Assembly (NCBI RefSeq): GCF_026341515.1
Contig: NZ_JAPEOK010000002.1
Span: forward strand, 496,001-560,000
Source of the DNA: Streptomyces sp. NBC_00878
GTDB taxonomy: Bacteria > Actinomycetota > Actinomycetes > Streptomycetales > Streptomycetaceae
DNA: 64,000 nucleotides
Direction of reading: 5' to 3'
The stretch's first letter is position 1. Each line of letters starts with the position of its first letter. Below the pieces are notes generated by a model that was given only the letters and a program-made list of their open reading frames with translations, ran no database searches and was not told where the DNA came from. The position numbers and the translations under genes were made by a program. Positions 6,892-16,951 of the stretch are shown here, piece by piece.

Positions 6892-9800
6892 ATGAACCAA
6901 GTTGCGACCGAGACACACTGGCAGGGGAACGAGCCGAAGAGCGTCGCCGGGCTGCTGCGGCACCACCTCGAACACCGCCCGGACGCACTCGCCTACCGCT
7001 TCCTCACCGGCGCCGGCGCCGGTACAGGCATGGGCACCGGACCCGGTACCGGACCCGGCACCGCCACCGGCACACCCGATCCCGGTGCGGACGGCGCGTC
7101 GTGGACCTACCGCGAACTCGACCTCCGCGTCCGCGGCGTGGCCGCGCGCCTCCAGCGCGAGGGCCTGGCGGACAAGGCGGTCCTGCTGCTCCAGCCCCCG
7201 GGGCTCGACTACATCGCAGGCTTCCTCGGCTGCCTCTACGCCGGAGCCATCGCCGTACCCGCGTACCCGCCGGACACCAGGCGCTTCGGCCAGACCATGC
7301 CACGCCTCGCGGCGATCGCCCGGGACTCGCAGGCGACGCACGCGCTGACGACCGCGACCTTCGCCCGCTCCGTCGCGACCAGGAAGGACGAGATCAACGC
7401 GCTCGGGCTCGACGGGTTGCGCTGGCTGGTGACCGACGACCTCGACACCGCCGGAGCCGACGACTGGCGGGACCCCGGTGCCGCGGGCGATGCACCGGCC
7501 TTCCTGCAGTACACGTCCGGCTCGACCTCGGCCCCCAAGGGCGTCATGGTCAGCAACGGCAATCTGATCCACAACCTTCGCTCGATCCATCACCGTCTGG
7601 AGCACGACGCGGACTCGGCCATGGTGTCGTGGCTTCCGCCGTACCACGACATGGGCCTGATCGGCGGCATCCTCACCCCGCTGTACGGAGGGTTCCCCGC
7701 CCATCTGATGTCGCCGATGTCCTTCGTACGGCAGCCGCTGCTCTGGCTGGAGACGCTGTCCCGGACCCGGGCGTCCACCAGCGTCGCGCCCAACTTCGGC
7801 TTCGAGCACTGCGTACGAAGGATCACGGACGAGCAGTTGGAGGGCCTGGACCTCAGCCATTGGCGGCTGGCGCTGAACGGCGCCGAGCCGGTACGCGCCG
7901 ACACACTCGACCGGTTCGCCGAGCGCTTCGCCCCCAGCGGCTTCGAACGGCGTGCCCTGCTGCCGTGCTACGGCCTCGCGGAGGCGACGCTGATGGTGAC
8001 CGGCCTGGCGGCCACCGAGCCGCCGACCGTTGGCGCGTACGCGTCCAATGCGCTCGGAGCGGGCGTCGCCGAGCCCGCAGGCGAACCGGCGGACGGGCGG
8101 GTGACCCGGGTCGTCGGCTGCGGCCCCGCCGTCGACGGTGTGGACGTCGCGATCGTCGACGCCTCCACCCGGCGGCGGATCCCCGCCGGGGACCGGATCG
8201 GGGAGATCTGGGTCGCGGGCGGCAGCGTGGCGCTCGGCTACTGGCGCCGGCCCGAAGCCACCCACGAGACCTTCGGGGCCCGCATCGAGGGCGAGGACGA
8301 CACGCCCTACCTGCGCACGGGCGACCTGGGCTTCCTGCGCGACGGCCAACTGCACGTCGTCGGCCGCACCAAGGACGTCGTCATCGTGCAGGGCCGCAAC
8401 CACTACCCGCACGACATCGAGCTCACCGTGGAGCAGGCCGACGACTCACTGCGCACGGGCAGCGGCGCCGCCTTCGCGGTCGAGGTGGACGGCGTCGAGG
8501 AGATGGTCGTCGCCTACGAGGTCGAGGGCAGGCGGGTCGACAGCGCGCCGGCGCTCCTGGCGAAGCTGCGCACGGCGATCGCCGAGGAACACGACGTCAC
8601 ACCGCACGCCGTCGTCCTCCTCAAGAGGTCGACGGTCCACAAGACCACCAGCGGCAAGATCCAACGCCAGGCCTGCAGAAGCGACTTCCTCGGCCTCGGA
8701 CTCACGGTGGTGGCGGCGAGCGTCACCCGGGACACCGAGACGCCCCTGCCGGGCGACGCTCTCGCCGACCTGCCCCCCGGCCGCCGCGGACAGCGGGTGA
8801 TCGACGCCGTCACCGAGGTACTGACCGACGTCTCGGCCGCCCCCGCTCCCGACCTGAGCAACCGCACGTTCGCCGAACTCGACCTGGACTACACGTCACT
8901 CCTCACCGCCGTACGGGACCTCGAACAGCGACTCGGCACCGCGATCGCGGTGGGGGAGCTGCTGGTCCGTCCGCGGGTCGACACGCTGATCGCGCTGCTC
9001 CTCGGCGAGAAGCCGGGGGCAGCCGATGGCGAAGATCCCGGCTCCTCGACCCCCGAGACCACGCGGCTTGAGCCGGCCGGGACCACTCGGTCCGAGACGT
9101 TGCGGGAGCCGGAGGCGATCGAGGCGTGGCTCGTCGGGAGGGTCGCGGGCCGGCTCGGGCTGCCCACGGCGTCGATCGATGTCACCAAGCCCCTGGCGTC
9201 CTTGGGCCTCGATTCGAAGCAAGCCGTCGCGATCCTGGCCGAGCTCGGCTCCGAGACGGGCCGCGAGGTGACGACGAGTGCGGCATTCGACCACCCGACC
9301 ATCCGCGCTGTGGCCGCCCACTTCGGCGGAGAAAAGGGGCAGTTCACGGCCGGCTCGACGATCACCACGGCCTCGTACGACGGTCGTGCGGACGAGCCGA
9401 TCGCGATCATCGGCCTCGGCTGCCGCTTCCCCGGCGCCCCGGACGTGGACAGCTACTGGCGACTCCTCGTGGACGGCCGCGACGCGATCACCGAGGTCCC
9501 CGGCGACCGCTGGGACCGCGACCAGGTGAGCGCGCCGGGTTACGGCGGATTCATCGACCATGTCGACGAGTTCGACCCCCGCTTCTTCGGCCTCTCGGCC
9601 AGAGAGGCGATCCGGATGGACCCTCAGCAGCGGCTGCTCCTGGAAATCGCCTGGCAGACCGTGGAGGACGCGGGCCTTGACCCGTCCCGGCTCGCGGGCA
9701 GCGACACCGGGGTCTTCGTCGGCATCAGCAGCCATGACTACTCCGAGCTGCAGCTGAGCCGCCTGGACACGATCGACGTTCACGCGGCCACCGGAAACGC

Positions 9801-12800
9801 CCACTCCATCGCGGCGAACAGGCTGTCGTACACGCTCGACCTCCAGGGCCCGAGCCTCGCCCTCGACACGGCGTGCTCGTCGTCGCTGCTGGCCGTCCAT
9901 CTGGCCTGCGAGAGCCTGCGCCGAGGGGAGTGCGGCGCGGCGCTCGCCGGCGGGGTGAACCTGCTGATCACCCCCGGCCTGTCCGTGGCGTTCTCCGAGG
10001 GCAACATGCTGTCGTCGGACGGCCGTTGCCGTACGTTCGACGACTCCGCGAGCGGCTACGTGCGCGGCGAAGGCGCGGGTCTGGTCCTGCTCAAACCCCT
10101 CTCCGCCGCGATCGCCGACGGCGACCGGATCCACGCCGTGATCAGGGGCGCGGCGACCGGACACGGCGGTCGGAGCAACGGCCTCACGGCGCCCAAGGGT
10201 TCGGCCCAGCGGGCGGTGATCGAGCGGGCGCTCGCCCAGGCGGGGCTGAGCGGCGACGAGATCGACTACGTCGAGGCACACGGCACCGGCACCTCGCTCG
10301 GCGACCCCGTCGAATGGGAGGGCCTCGCGGCCGTCTACGGCAGCCGCCGCACAGCGGACAGCCCGTGTCTCGTGGGGTCGGTCAAGACCAACATCGGTCA
10401 CCTGGAAGCCGCCGCGGGCATCGCAGGACTCATCAAGGCGGCGCTTGTCGTACGCAACCGCCAGGTACCGCCGACGCTCCACCTCCGCACCCCCAACCGG
10501 CACCTGGCCTGGGACGACGCGGGACTCGGCGTACCGACGCGGCTCACCGACCTGCCGGACGGGACCGCGGTACGGGCGGGGGTGAGCTCGTTCGGATTCG
10601 GCGGGTCGAACGCGCATGTCGTGCTCGAATCGCCCCCCGAGCCGACGCGCGACGACGCGGTGCCCCCGAAGCGGCCGGTGCACGCGCTGTGCCTGTCGGC
10701 GCACACACCGACGGCGCTCACCGCCCTGGCACAACGCTGGCGCACTCACCTCGCCGCCCATCCCGACGCGGACCTCGGCGACCTCTGCCACACGGCGAGC
10801 ACGGGCCGGGCCCAGCTCGCGTTCCGGGCGGTCGTCACCGGCGGCTCCACCGAGGCGTTCGACACGGCGCTCGACGCCCTGGCCCGCGGCGAGGCGTCGA
10901 CCGCCGTCGTCCGCGGCCATGCCGGACCCGGCGCGGCACCGAAGGTCGCGTTCCTGTTCAGCGGCCAGGGCACGCAGTACACGGGCATGGGCAAGGGGCT
11001 GTACGACACGCACACCGGCTTCGCCCGCACCCTCGACCGGGCCGACCGCGTACTGCGGCCCCAACTCGGCGTTCCGCTCACGGAGTTGCTCTTCTCCGAG
11101 GACGGCGCGGACCGGCTGCGTAGCACCCGCTACTGCCAGGCCGCCCTGGTCGCGCTGGAGGTCGCGCTCGCCGAACTGTGGATGTCGCTCGGCGTACGCC
11201 CCACCGCCCTGCTCGGGCACAGCATCGGGGCGTACGGCGCCGCGTGCGTGGCCGGCGTGATGTCCCTGGAGGACGGACTGACCCTGGCCGTGGCGCGCGC
11301 CCGGCACATGGACGAACAGCCGGGCGACGGCGCGATGATCGCCTGCGCCGGGGACGCGGAGGCGATCCGCGCGGCGGCCGCCGGATTCGGCTCGGTCTCC
11401 GTGGCCGCGGTCAACGCTCCGGGCCAGCTGGTGCTGTCCGGGGCACGCGAGGAGATCGACGAGGTACGTGTCCTGCTCCAGGACCGGTCCGTCGTGGTCA
11501 AGCCGTTGGCCGTGTCGCACGCCTTCCACTCCCCGTTGATGGCCGGTGCGGCTCAGCCGCTGCGCGAGGCGGCCCGTGCCGTCGCCTTCGCGGAGCCGGA
11601 GATTCCCTGGGTCTTCGACGCGACCGGTGAACTCGTCACCACGCGGATCGGGGCCGACGACTGGGCCGAGCACCTGCTGGGCACGGTGCGTTTCGCCGAC
11701 GGCTTCGAGACGCTTCGCGGGCTGGGCTGCGACGCGTTCGTGGAGATCGGCCCGCATCCGACCCTGCTCAACATGGCGCGCACCATGACGGCCGCGGACG
11801 ACAAGAACCCCGTGCTGTGGCTGCCGTCCCTGCGACGCGGCCGGGGCGGGCACACCGGCGGCGGCGACTGGGGGACACTCCTGCAGTCGCTCGGCCGCCT
11901 GCACTGCGCGGGCGGCGAGGTGGACTGGGCCGCTCTCGACGAGGGGTACCGCAGGCCCCCGCTCCCGGTACCGCACGCGGTCTTCGAGCGACAGCCGTAC
12001 TGGTTCCGTCCGTCGCCGCGGGAGGACGGAACGCACGCCTCCGTTCAGCCCACGGCCCCGAACGCCGAGGTTCCGACGGCCGCGGTCCTGGCTGCTGTCG
12101 TTCCGACAGTTGCCGTCCCGACAATCGCCGTCCCGGCCGACAAGGGGATCGCACGCCGTGCCGTGCTCGGCGATGTCGCGCGGGTGTGCTCGTTCCCCGT
12201 CGAACAGATCCCCCTGGACGCACGTCTCGGCGCGGACCTCGGGTTCGACTCGCTGATGCGGACCGAACTGGAGCGCTCCCTCACCCGGCAGTTCCCGGGC
12301 GGCCTGGGGCAGGACCTGCCCGAGGACCCGACCGTCGGGCAGCTCGTGGACCTCCTCGGCACCGGAGGCAGCACCCCGGTCCTCCCGGACCGTGACCATT
12401 CGGACCATGACCACCCGGGCCGTGTCCACCCGGCCGACGGCTCCCGCGAGTCCGCGGAACCGGCCGGCTCCCTGCCCGCCGCGGCCGGCCCCGCCCATGC
12501 GGTCAAGCAGGAGCGGGAGTTCGAGGAGTGGGCCGAGTACGCGGAACTGCAGGGCCGGCTCCGCCGGGCCAGGTCGAGCGGCGCGAATCCGTACGGCCGG
12601 GTGCACGAGGGATACAACTCCGGCCGAGCCAGTGTCGAAGGCCGCTCGGTCATCAACTTCTCGTCCTTCAACTACCTCGCCCTGTCGAACCACCCCCGCG
12701 TCCGCCGGGCCGCACAGGACGCCATCGACCGGTACGGCACCTCCAGCTCGGCTACACCCCTGCTGTTCGGCGAGACACCGCTGCACCACGAACTGGACGC

Positions 12801-14829
12801 CGAGATCGCCTCGTTCCTCGGTACCGACGCGGCCATCGTCTACGCCGGAGGCCATGCCACGAACGTGGCGACGATCGGTCACCTCTTCGGGCCCGAGGAC
12901 CTGATCCTGCACGACGAATGGATCCATGACAGCGCGGTACGCGGCTGCATCCTCTCGGGTGCGCGCCGCAGGCCCTTCCCGCACAACGACTGGCGGGCCC
13001 TCGACTCGTTGCTGGGCACGCTGCGTTCGCAGCACCGGCGGGCGCTGGTCCTCATCGAGGGCGCGTACAGCCAGGACGGTGACATCCCCGACCTGCGCAG
13101 GTTCATCGAGGTCAAGGAACGCCACGGCGCGATGCTGATGATCGACGAGGCGCACTCGATCGGCGTCCTCGGACGCACCGGCCGGGGCATCGGCGAGTAC
13201 TTCGGCGTCGACCGCCAGGACGTCGACCTGTGGATGGGCACGCTGAGCAAGGCGATCGGCAGCCTCGGCGGATACATCGCGTCCCGCGGGCCGATCATCG
13301 AATACCTCAAGTTCACCGCCCCGCTGCACATCTTCAGCACCGGAATCTCGCCCGCGAACACGGCCGCGGCGCTGGAGGCGATCCGGGTCATCAGGGACGA
13401 GCCGGACCGGGTGGCCCGGGTACGGCAGCTGTCCGAGCACTTCCGTGACTCGGCGCGGGCCCGCGGACTCGACATCGGCGTCTCACGTGCCTCCGCGGTG
13501 ATCCCGGTCATCATCGGCGACTGGGAGAAGACCATGGCGCTCTCCAACACCCTGCTCGACCAGGGCGTGAACGTGATGCCGATCGGCTACCCCGCCGTCG
13601 CCCGCGACGAGTGCCGCCTCCGCTTCTTCATCAACGCGGACCACACCGAAGCAGACCTCGAACACTCCCTCGACCTCCTGGGGCGGGCCATGGCAGAGAA
13701 GAACACGACGGGAACGTCCTCGACCGAGTCCCAGTCCGAGTCCACGTCTGCGTCCGCGCACGCACCCGCTCCTGCACCCGAACCGGAGCGTCTCAGTGCC
13801 GTCGAAGCCGACGCCCACTCCGGTGCCGACGTCCTGGTCGCGGGCGCGAGCGGCTTCATCGGGGGACACCTGACCCGTCGGCTGGCCGAGCGCGGCCACC
13901 GGGTGCGGGTACTGGTCCGCCAGGGCAGCGACTGTTCCGCCTTCGAGGGCGTCGACGTCGAGATCGCGACCGGCGACCTCGACGACCCGCGGAGCCTCCG
14001 TCGTGCCACCACCGGTGTGCGCCACGTCTACAACTGCACGGGCATGTCGGCCGACTGGGGCCCCTGGGAGGACTTCAGACGGATCAACGTCGACGGCAGC
14101 CGCAACCTGGTCGAGGCCGCGCACCACGCGGGCACGGTCGAGCGCTTCCTCCACGTCAGCACCACCGACGTCTACGGCTACCCGGTCACGCCGTGCGACG
14201 AGAGCGCGGACCTCAACGACATCGGACTGCCGTACAACCGCAGCAAGGCGCTCGGCGAACGCGCCGTGCGGGAGACGGCCGAGCGGGCCGGCCTGCCGCT
14301 CACCGTCGTGCGGCCGGTGTCGGTCTACGGCCCGCGCAGCAAGGACTTCGTCATCGAGATCGCGACCCTCCTGCTGAGCAAGCAGATGGTCTACATCCGC
14401 AGGGGCGAGGTACCCGCCGGGCTCATCTACGTGGGCAATCTGGTGGACGGGATGATCGCCGCCTGCACGTCCGAAGCCGCGGTGGGCAAGGTGTACAACC
14501 TGCGCGACCAGGACCTGACGACCTGGCGGGAGTACATCGAGGCGCTGGCCCGCGGGCTCGGCGTCAAGTCGCCCGGGTTCAGTCTGCCGACACCGGTGGC
14601 ACGCGGGGTGGCCACGGTCTCGGAGAAGCTCTACGGCGCGCTGGGAATCAAGGCCCGTCCGGTACTCACCCGGCACGCCGTCCACCTCTTCGACCGCGAC
14701 CAGTCCTACGCCGTCGACCGTGCCCGCGACGACTTCGCCTTCAAGAGCGAGGTGGGCTTCGAGGAGGGCATCGAACTCACCCTGGCCTGGCTGGACTCAC
14801 CGGAGGGCCGCAAGCACGTCACCCGCTGA
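6892..14829 (+). CDS. redL: RedL-RedK fusion: acyl-AMP ligase, ACPs, KS, malonyl-AT, ACP, oxoamine synthase, SDR
   Basis: A 2645-residue multidomain enzyme for the 2-undecylpyrrole half. In order: fatty acyl-AMP ligase (about 1-600, YTSGSTSAPKG); a carrier-like domain with Tyr667 where Ser is expected (DLDYTSL); an intact ACP (Ser775 in LGLDSKQ); KS (Cys995, EAHGTGT, KTNIGH); AT (Ser1444 in GHSIG, HAFHS motif of malonyl-specific ATs); ACP (Ser1787); PLP oxoamine synthase (Lys2120 in LSKAIGS); a Ser/Ala/Pro linker; and an extended SDR from about 2312 (ASGFIGG, Tyr2448-x3-Lys2452). The SDR matches the role of the separate RedK, which reduces the RedL ketopyrroline. The ATG at 6892 is preferred for its GGAG; a GTG at 6877 is in frame. 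Residues about 41-65 are Gly-Thr repeats. Confidence 0.93.
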   Translation: MNQVATETHWQGNEPKSVAGLLRHHLEHRPDALAYRFLTGAGAGTGMGTGPGTGPGTATGTPDPGADGASWTYRELDLRVRGVAARLQREGLADKAVLLLQPPGLDYIAGFLGCLYAGAIAVPAYPPDTRRFGQTMPRLAAIARDSQATHALTTATFARSVATRKDEINALGLDGLRWLVTDDLDTAGADDWRDPGAAGDAPAFLQYTSGSTSAPKGVMVSNGNLIHNLRSIHHRLEHDADSAMVSWLPPYHDMGLIGGILTPLYGGFPAHLMSPMSFVRQPLLWLETLSRTRASTSVAPNFGFEHCVRRITDEQLEGLDLSHWRLALNGAEPVRADTLDRFAERFAPSGFERRALLPCYGLAEATLMVTGLAATEPPTVGAYASNALGAGVAEPAGEPADGRVTRVVGCGPAVDGVDVAIVDASTRRRIPAGDRIGEIWVAGGSVALGYWRRPEATHETFGARIEGEDDTPYLRTGDLGFLRDGQLHVVGRTKDVVIVQGRNHYPHDIELTVEQADDSLRTGSGAAFAVEVDGVEEMVVAYEVEGRRVDSAPALLAKLRTAIAEEHDVTPHAVVLLKRSTVHKTTSGKIQRQACRSDFLGLGLTVVAASVTRDTETPLPGDALADLPPGRRGQRVIDAVTEVLTDVSAAPAPDLSNRTFAELDLDYTSLLTAVRDLEQRLGTAIAVGELLVRPRVDTLIALLLGEKPGAADGEDPGSSTPETTRLEPAGTTRSETLREPEAIEAWLVGRVAGRLGLPTASIDVTKPLASLGLDSKQAVAILAELGSETGREVTTSAAFDHPTIRAVAAHFGGEKGQFTAGSTITTASYDGRADEPIAIIGLGCRFPGAPDVDSYWRLLVDGRDAITEVPGDRWDRDQVSAPGYGGFIDHVDEFDPRFFGLSAREAIRMDPQQRLLLEIAWQTVEDAGLDPSRLAGSDTGVFVGISSHDYSELQLSRLDTIDVHAATGNAHSIAANRLSYTLDLQGPSLALDTACSSSLLAVHLACESLRRGECGAALAGGVNLLITPGLSVAFSEGNMLSSDGRCRTFDDSASGYVRGEGAGLVLLKPLSAAIADGDRIHAVIRGAATGHGGRSNGLTAPKGSAQRAVIERALAQAGLSGDEIDYVEAHGTGTSLGDPVEWEGLAAVYGSRRTADSPCLVGSVKTNIGHLEAAAGIAGLIKAALVVRNRQVPPTLHLRTPNRHLAWDDAGLGVPTRLTDLPDGTAVRAGVSSFGFGGSNAHVVLESPPEPTRDDAVPPKRPVHALCLSAHTPTALTALAQRWRTHLAAHPDADLGDLCHTASTGRAQLAFRAVVTGGSTEAFDTALDALARGEASTAVVRGHAGPGAAPKVAFLFSGQGTQYTGMGKGLYDTHTGFARTLDRADRVLRPQLGVPLTELLFSEDGADRLRSTRYCQAALVALEVALAELWMSLGVRPTALLGHSIGAYGAACVAGVMSLEDGLTLAVARARHMDEQPGDGAMIACAGDAEAIRAAAAGFGSVSVAAVNAPGQLVLSGAREEIDEVRVLLQDRSVVVKPLAVSHAFHSPLMAGAAQPLREAARAVAFAEPEIPWVFDATGELVTTRIGADDWAEHLLGTVRFADGFETLRGLGCDAFVEIGPHPTLLNMARTMTAADDKNPVLWLPSLRRGRGGHTGGGDWGTLLQSLGRLHCAGGEVDWAALDEGYRRPPLPVPHAVFERQPYWFRPSPREDGTHASVQPTAPNAEVPTAAVLAAVVPTVAVPTIAVPADKGIARRAVLGDVARVCSFPVEQIPLDARLGADLGFDSLMRTELERSLTRQFPGGLGQDLPEDPTVGQLVDLLGTGGSTPVLPDRDHSDHDHPGRVHPADGSRESAEPAGSLPAAAGPAHAVKQEREFEEWAEYAELQGRLRRARSSGANPYGRVHEGYNSGRASVEGRSVINFSSFNYLALSNHPRVRRAAQDAIDRYGTSSSATPLLFGETPLHHELDAEIASFLGTDAAIVYAGGHATNVATIGHLFGPEDLILHDEWIHDSAVRGCILSGARRRPFPHNDWRALDSLLGTLRSQHRRALVLIEGAYSQDGDIPDLRRFIEVKERHGAMLMIDEAHSIGVLGRTGRGIGEYFGVDRQDVDLWMGTLSKAIGSLGGYIASRGPIIEYLKFTAPLHIFSTGISPANTAAALEAIRVIRDEPDRVARVRQLSEHFRDSARARGLDIGVSRASAVIPVIIGDWEKTMALSNTLLDQGVNVMPIGYPAVARDECRLRFFINADHTEADLEHSLDLLGRAMAEKNTTGTSSTESQSESTSASAHAPAPAPEPERLSAVEADAHSGADVLVAGASGFIGGHLTRRLAERGHRVRVLVRQGSDCSAFEGVDVEIATGDLDDPRSLRRATTGVRHVYNCTGMSADWGPWEDFRRINVDGSRNLVEAAHHAGTVERFLHVSTTDVYGYPVTPCDESADLNDIGLPYNRSKALGERAVRETAERAGLPLTVVRPVSVYGPRSKDFVIEIATLLLSKQMVYIRRGEVPAGLIYVGNLVDGMIAACTSEAAVGKVYNLRDQDLTTWREYIEALARGLGVKSPGFSLPTPVARGVATVSEKLYGALGIKARPVLTRHAVHLFDRDQSYAVDRARDDFAFKSEVGFEEGIELTLAWLDSPEGRKHVTR

Positions 14830-14928
14830 CCAGCCAGAGCCAGAGCCAGAGCCGGAGCCGGCGACCGGCGACCGGCAGACAGGCGCACGTCAGCCGCGAC
14901 CAGCCAGTGCCGGCGACCGGCAGACAGG
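14828..14928. repeat. Direct repeats spanning the redL stop codon
   Basis: GACCAGCCAG occurs at 14828-14837 and 14898-14907, and a 17-base block ending in GGCAGACAGG occurs at 14867-14883 and 14912-14928. CAGAGC triplet-like slippage units lie inside the first copy. The first copy starts in the redL stop codon, and the repeats fill the redL-redJ gap. Confidence 0.75.
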
Positions 14929-14943
14929 ACGGAGAGGACCCAC

Positions 14944-15855
14944 GTGCACACCACTGAGCGGCCGCCAGGCAATCCGCCGGCTTCGCCGGCTGCGCGGCCA
15001 CCGACCGGCGGCTGGTTCCCCGGCGTCGAGTCGGGGACCGCAGCCGGGACGGGCACCGAAGCCCGGACGGACACCGCGCCGCTGCGGTTGATCTGTTTCC
15101 CGTACGCAGGTGGCACGCCGTCCGTCTACCGCGGCTGGGCCCAGCACCTCGGCGACCGCGTACAGGTCGTGCCCGTGCTCCTGCCCGGGCGGGGGCTCCG
15201 CCTGCGGGAGACGCCGTACACCGCGATGGTCCCGTTGGCCTCGGACATCGCGGACGCGCTCGACGCGTGCGAACTCGCCCACGACTACGCCCTGTTCGGC
15301 CACAGCATGGGCGCCCTGCTCGCCTACGAGGTCGCCTGCGAGCTGCGCGACCGCGGCCGGCCCGAACCCGTGCACCTGTTCGTGTCGGGGAGCAAGGCCC
15401 CCCATCTGTACGGCGACCGCGACGACCACACGCTCTCTGACGCGGAGTTGCGGCAGCTGGTCCGCGGCCTCGGCGGCCTGGGCGCCGACGACACCATCGG
15501 CAGCTCCTACCTGGAGCGGCGGCTGCCGGTGCTCCGCGCCGACCTCACCGCCTGCGAGACCTACCGCTGGACTCCGCGGCACCCGCTGGCCTGCCCGATG
15601 ACCGCGTTCTCCGCCACCCGTGACCCGATCGCGCCCGCACCCGAAATGGAGGCGTGGCGCGCGTACACGAGCGGTTCCCTCCTGCGACGGCACCTGGAGG
15701 GCGACCACTTCTTCCTCAACGGCCCCGCGCGGCTGACACTCCTGCGCGAGATCCGCGGCGAACTCGCCCGACTCACCGACGAGTCGGGCGCACCCGGCCC
15801 GGACATGCCAGACCGACTCCCCACTCCGAAGAGGGAACCCTCATGGATCTACTGA
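14944..15855 (+). CDS. redJ: RedJ, type II thioesterase
   Basis: A 303-residue alpha/beta-hydrolase of the external thioesterase family. The nucleophile is Ser121 in GHSMGALLAYE, with a catalytic His near the C-terminus in EGDHFF. In the S. coelicolor pathway RedJ is linked to release of dodecanoate from the carrier protein for activation by RedL; the same role is inferred here. The GTG at 14944 follows GGAGAGG. The gene overlaps redI by 13 bases, so coupling is likely. The first 40 residues are low-complexity Ala/Pro/Thr and probably disordered. Confidence 0.9.
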   Translation: MHTTERPPGNPPASPAARPPTGGWFPGVESGTAAGTGTEARTDTAPLRLICFPYAGGTPSVYRGWAQHLGDRVQVVPVLLPGRGLRLRETPYTAMVPLASDIADALDACELAHDYALFGHSMGALLAYEVACELRDRGRPEPVHLFVSGSKAPHLYGDRDDHTLSDAELRQLVRGLGGLGADDTIGSSYLERRLPVLRADLTACETYRWTPRHPLACPMTAFSATRDPIAPAPEMEAWRAYTSGSLLRRHLEGDHFFLNGPARLTLLREIRGELARLTDESGAPGPDMPDRLPTPKREPSWIY

Positions 15856-16931
15856 GCCTGGCCAGGACCGTCAAGGACCGGGTGGAGGAACCGATCACCG
15901 ACGTGCTGGCCGCGGCCAGGATCGTCACGGATCCGCGGACCCCGCTCCTACTGGCGCTCTCCACCCTGGTCGTCACCCCGCTGTACCGGGCGTCGTTCCT
16001 GGCCTCCGCCGCAGGGTCCGGCGTGCTGCAATGCCTGGCCGTGCGCCCGTGCGACCTGGACAGCCTGGCCGAGTATCTGGAGGTCCCCGACGACCGCCGG
16101 CGACTGCGCGCCTGGCTCGACATCGGCGTCCGCCTCGGCGAGTTCGACATGCGCGAGGGGTGCTACCGGCTCAAGAGCACCCCGGCCAAGCTCCTGGCCC
16201 AGGTCGGGAACGACGCCGTCGCCGCCACCCTGGAAGAGATCATGCGCTTCCACGTACCCGTGCTGCTCGACGCACCCCGGATGCTCAAGACCGGCCGCGG
16301 CTTCTCCCTCGACGACCAGGACGGACCGGTCATCGCCCGCTCCTCCCTGGCCCTCCAGGGGTTTGTCCAGGAGGCCATCGGCAAGACCCTGGAGCGCGAC
16401 AGGCCGGTCCGGCTGCTGGAGATCGGCTGCGGCACGGGCACCTACGTCCGCCACGCCGCGGAACTCAACCCCCGCCTGACCGCCCTCGCGGTCGACCTGC
16501 AGAAGGACGTCGCGGTCCAGGCCGCCGACAACATGGCCCGATGGGGGCTCACCGACCGGGTCGAGACCCGCCAGGGAGATCTGCGGGAGCTCGAACTCCA
16601 GCCCCAGTTCGACCTCGTCACCCTCCACAACAACATCTACTACTTCCCTCAGAGCGAGCGGGTCGAGGTACTGGAGCGCGCTCGGTCGTTCCTCGCGCCC
16701 GGCGGCCGACTGCTGCTCACCTCGTCCTGCCAGGGCGGCGGCAACCTCAGCCTCGACGTGCTCAACCTCTGGTTCGAGTACGCCGACTTCGGCGGCCCGC
16801 TGCCCCAGGAGGACGAGCTGACCGCCCAGCTGGAGAAGGCGGGATTCGCCGACGTCCGGGCCACGCAGATCATCCCCACTCAGCCGTTCCGCGCGTTCGT
16901 GGGCACCAACGCTCCCGCCGCGACTGCCTGA
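15843..16931 (+). CDS. redI: RedI, SAM-dependent O-methyltransferase
   Basis: A 362-residue methyltransferase with the SAM-binding motif LLEIGCGTGTY at about residue 190 and an N-terminal helical/dimerisation region. By position and known pathway logic it methylates the 4-hydroxy group of the bipyrrole carbaldehyde (HBC to MBC), like PigF in Serratia. It starts inside the 3' end of redJ and is followed 20 bases later by redH. It belongs to the redP-to-redG transcription unit. Confidence 0.88.
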   Translation: MDLLSLARTVKDRVEEPITDVLAAARIVTDPRTPLLLALSTLVVTPLYRASFLASAAGSGVLQCLAVRPCDLDSLAEYLEVPDDRRRLRAWLDIGVRLGEFDMREGCYRLKSTPAKLLAQVGNDAVAATLEEIMRFHVPVLLDAPRMLKTGRGFSLDDQDGPVIARSSLALQGFVQEAIGKTLERDRPVRLLEIGCGTGTYVRHAAELNPRLTALAVDLQKDVAVQAADNMARWGLTDRVETRQGDLRELELQPQFDLVTLHNNIYYFPQSERVEVLERARSFLAPGGRLLLTSSCQGGGNLSLDVLNLWFEYADFGGPLPQEDELTAQLEKAGFADVRATQIIPTQPFRAFVGTNAPAATA

Positions 16932-16951
16932 CCAGGCCAGGAGACCTCATC

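Noticed and set aside
8896..13440. Long minus-strand open frame (about 1500 residues) opposite redL
   Set aside because: It mirrors the codon third-position GC bias of redL; its translation is Arg/Gly/Asp-rich with no domain signal, while the plus frame has complete PKS motifs.
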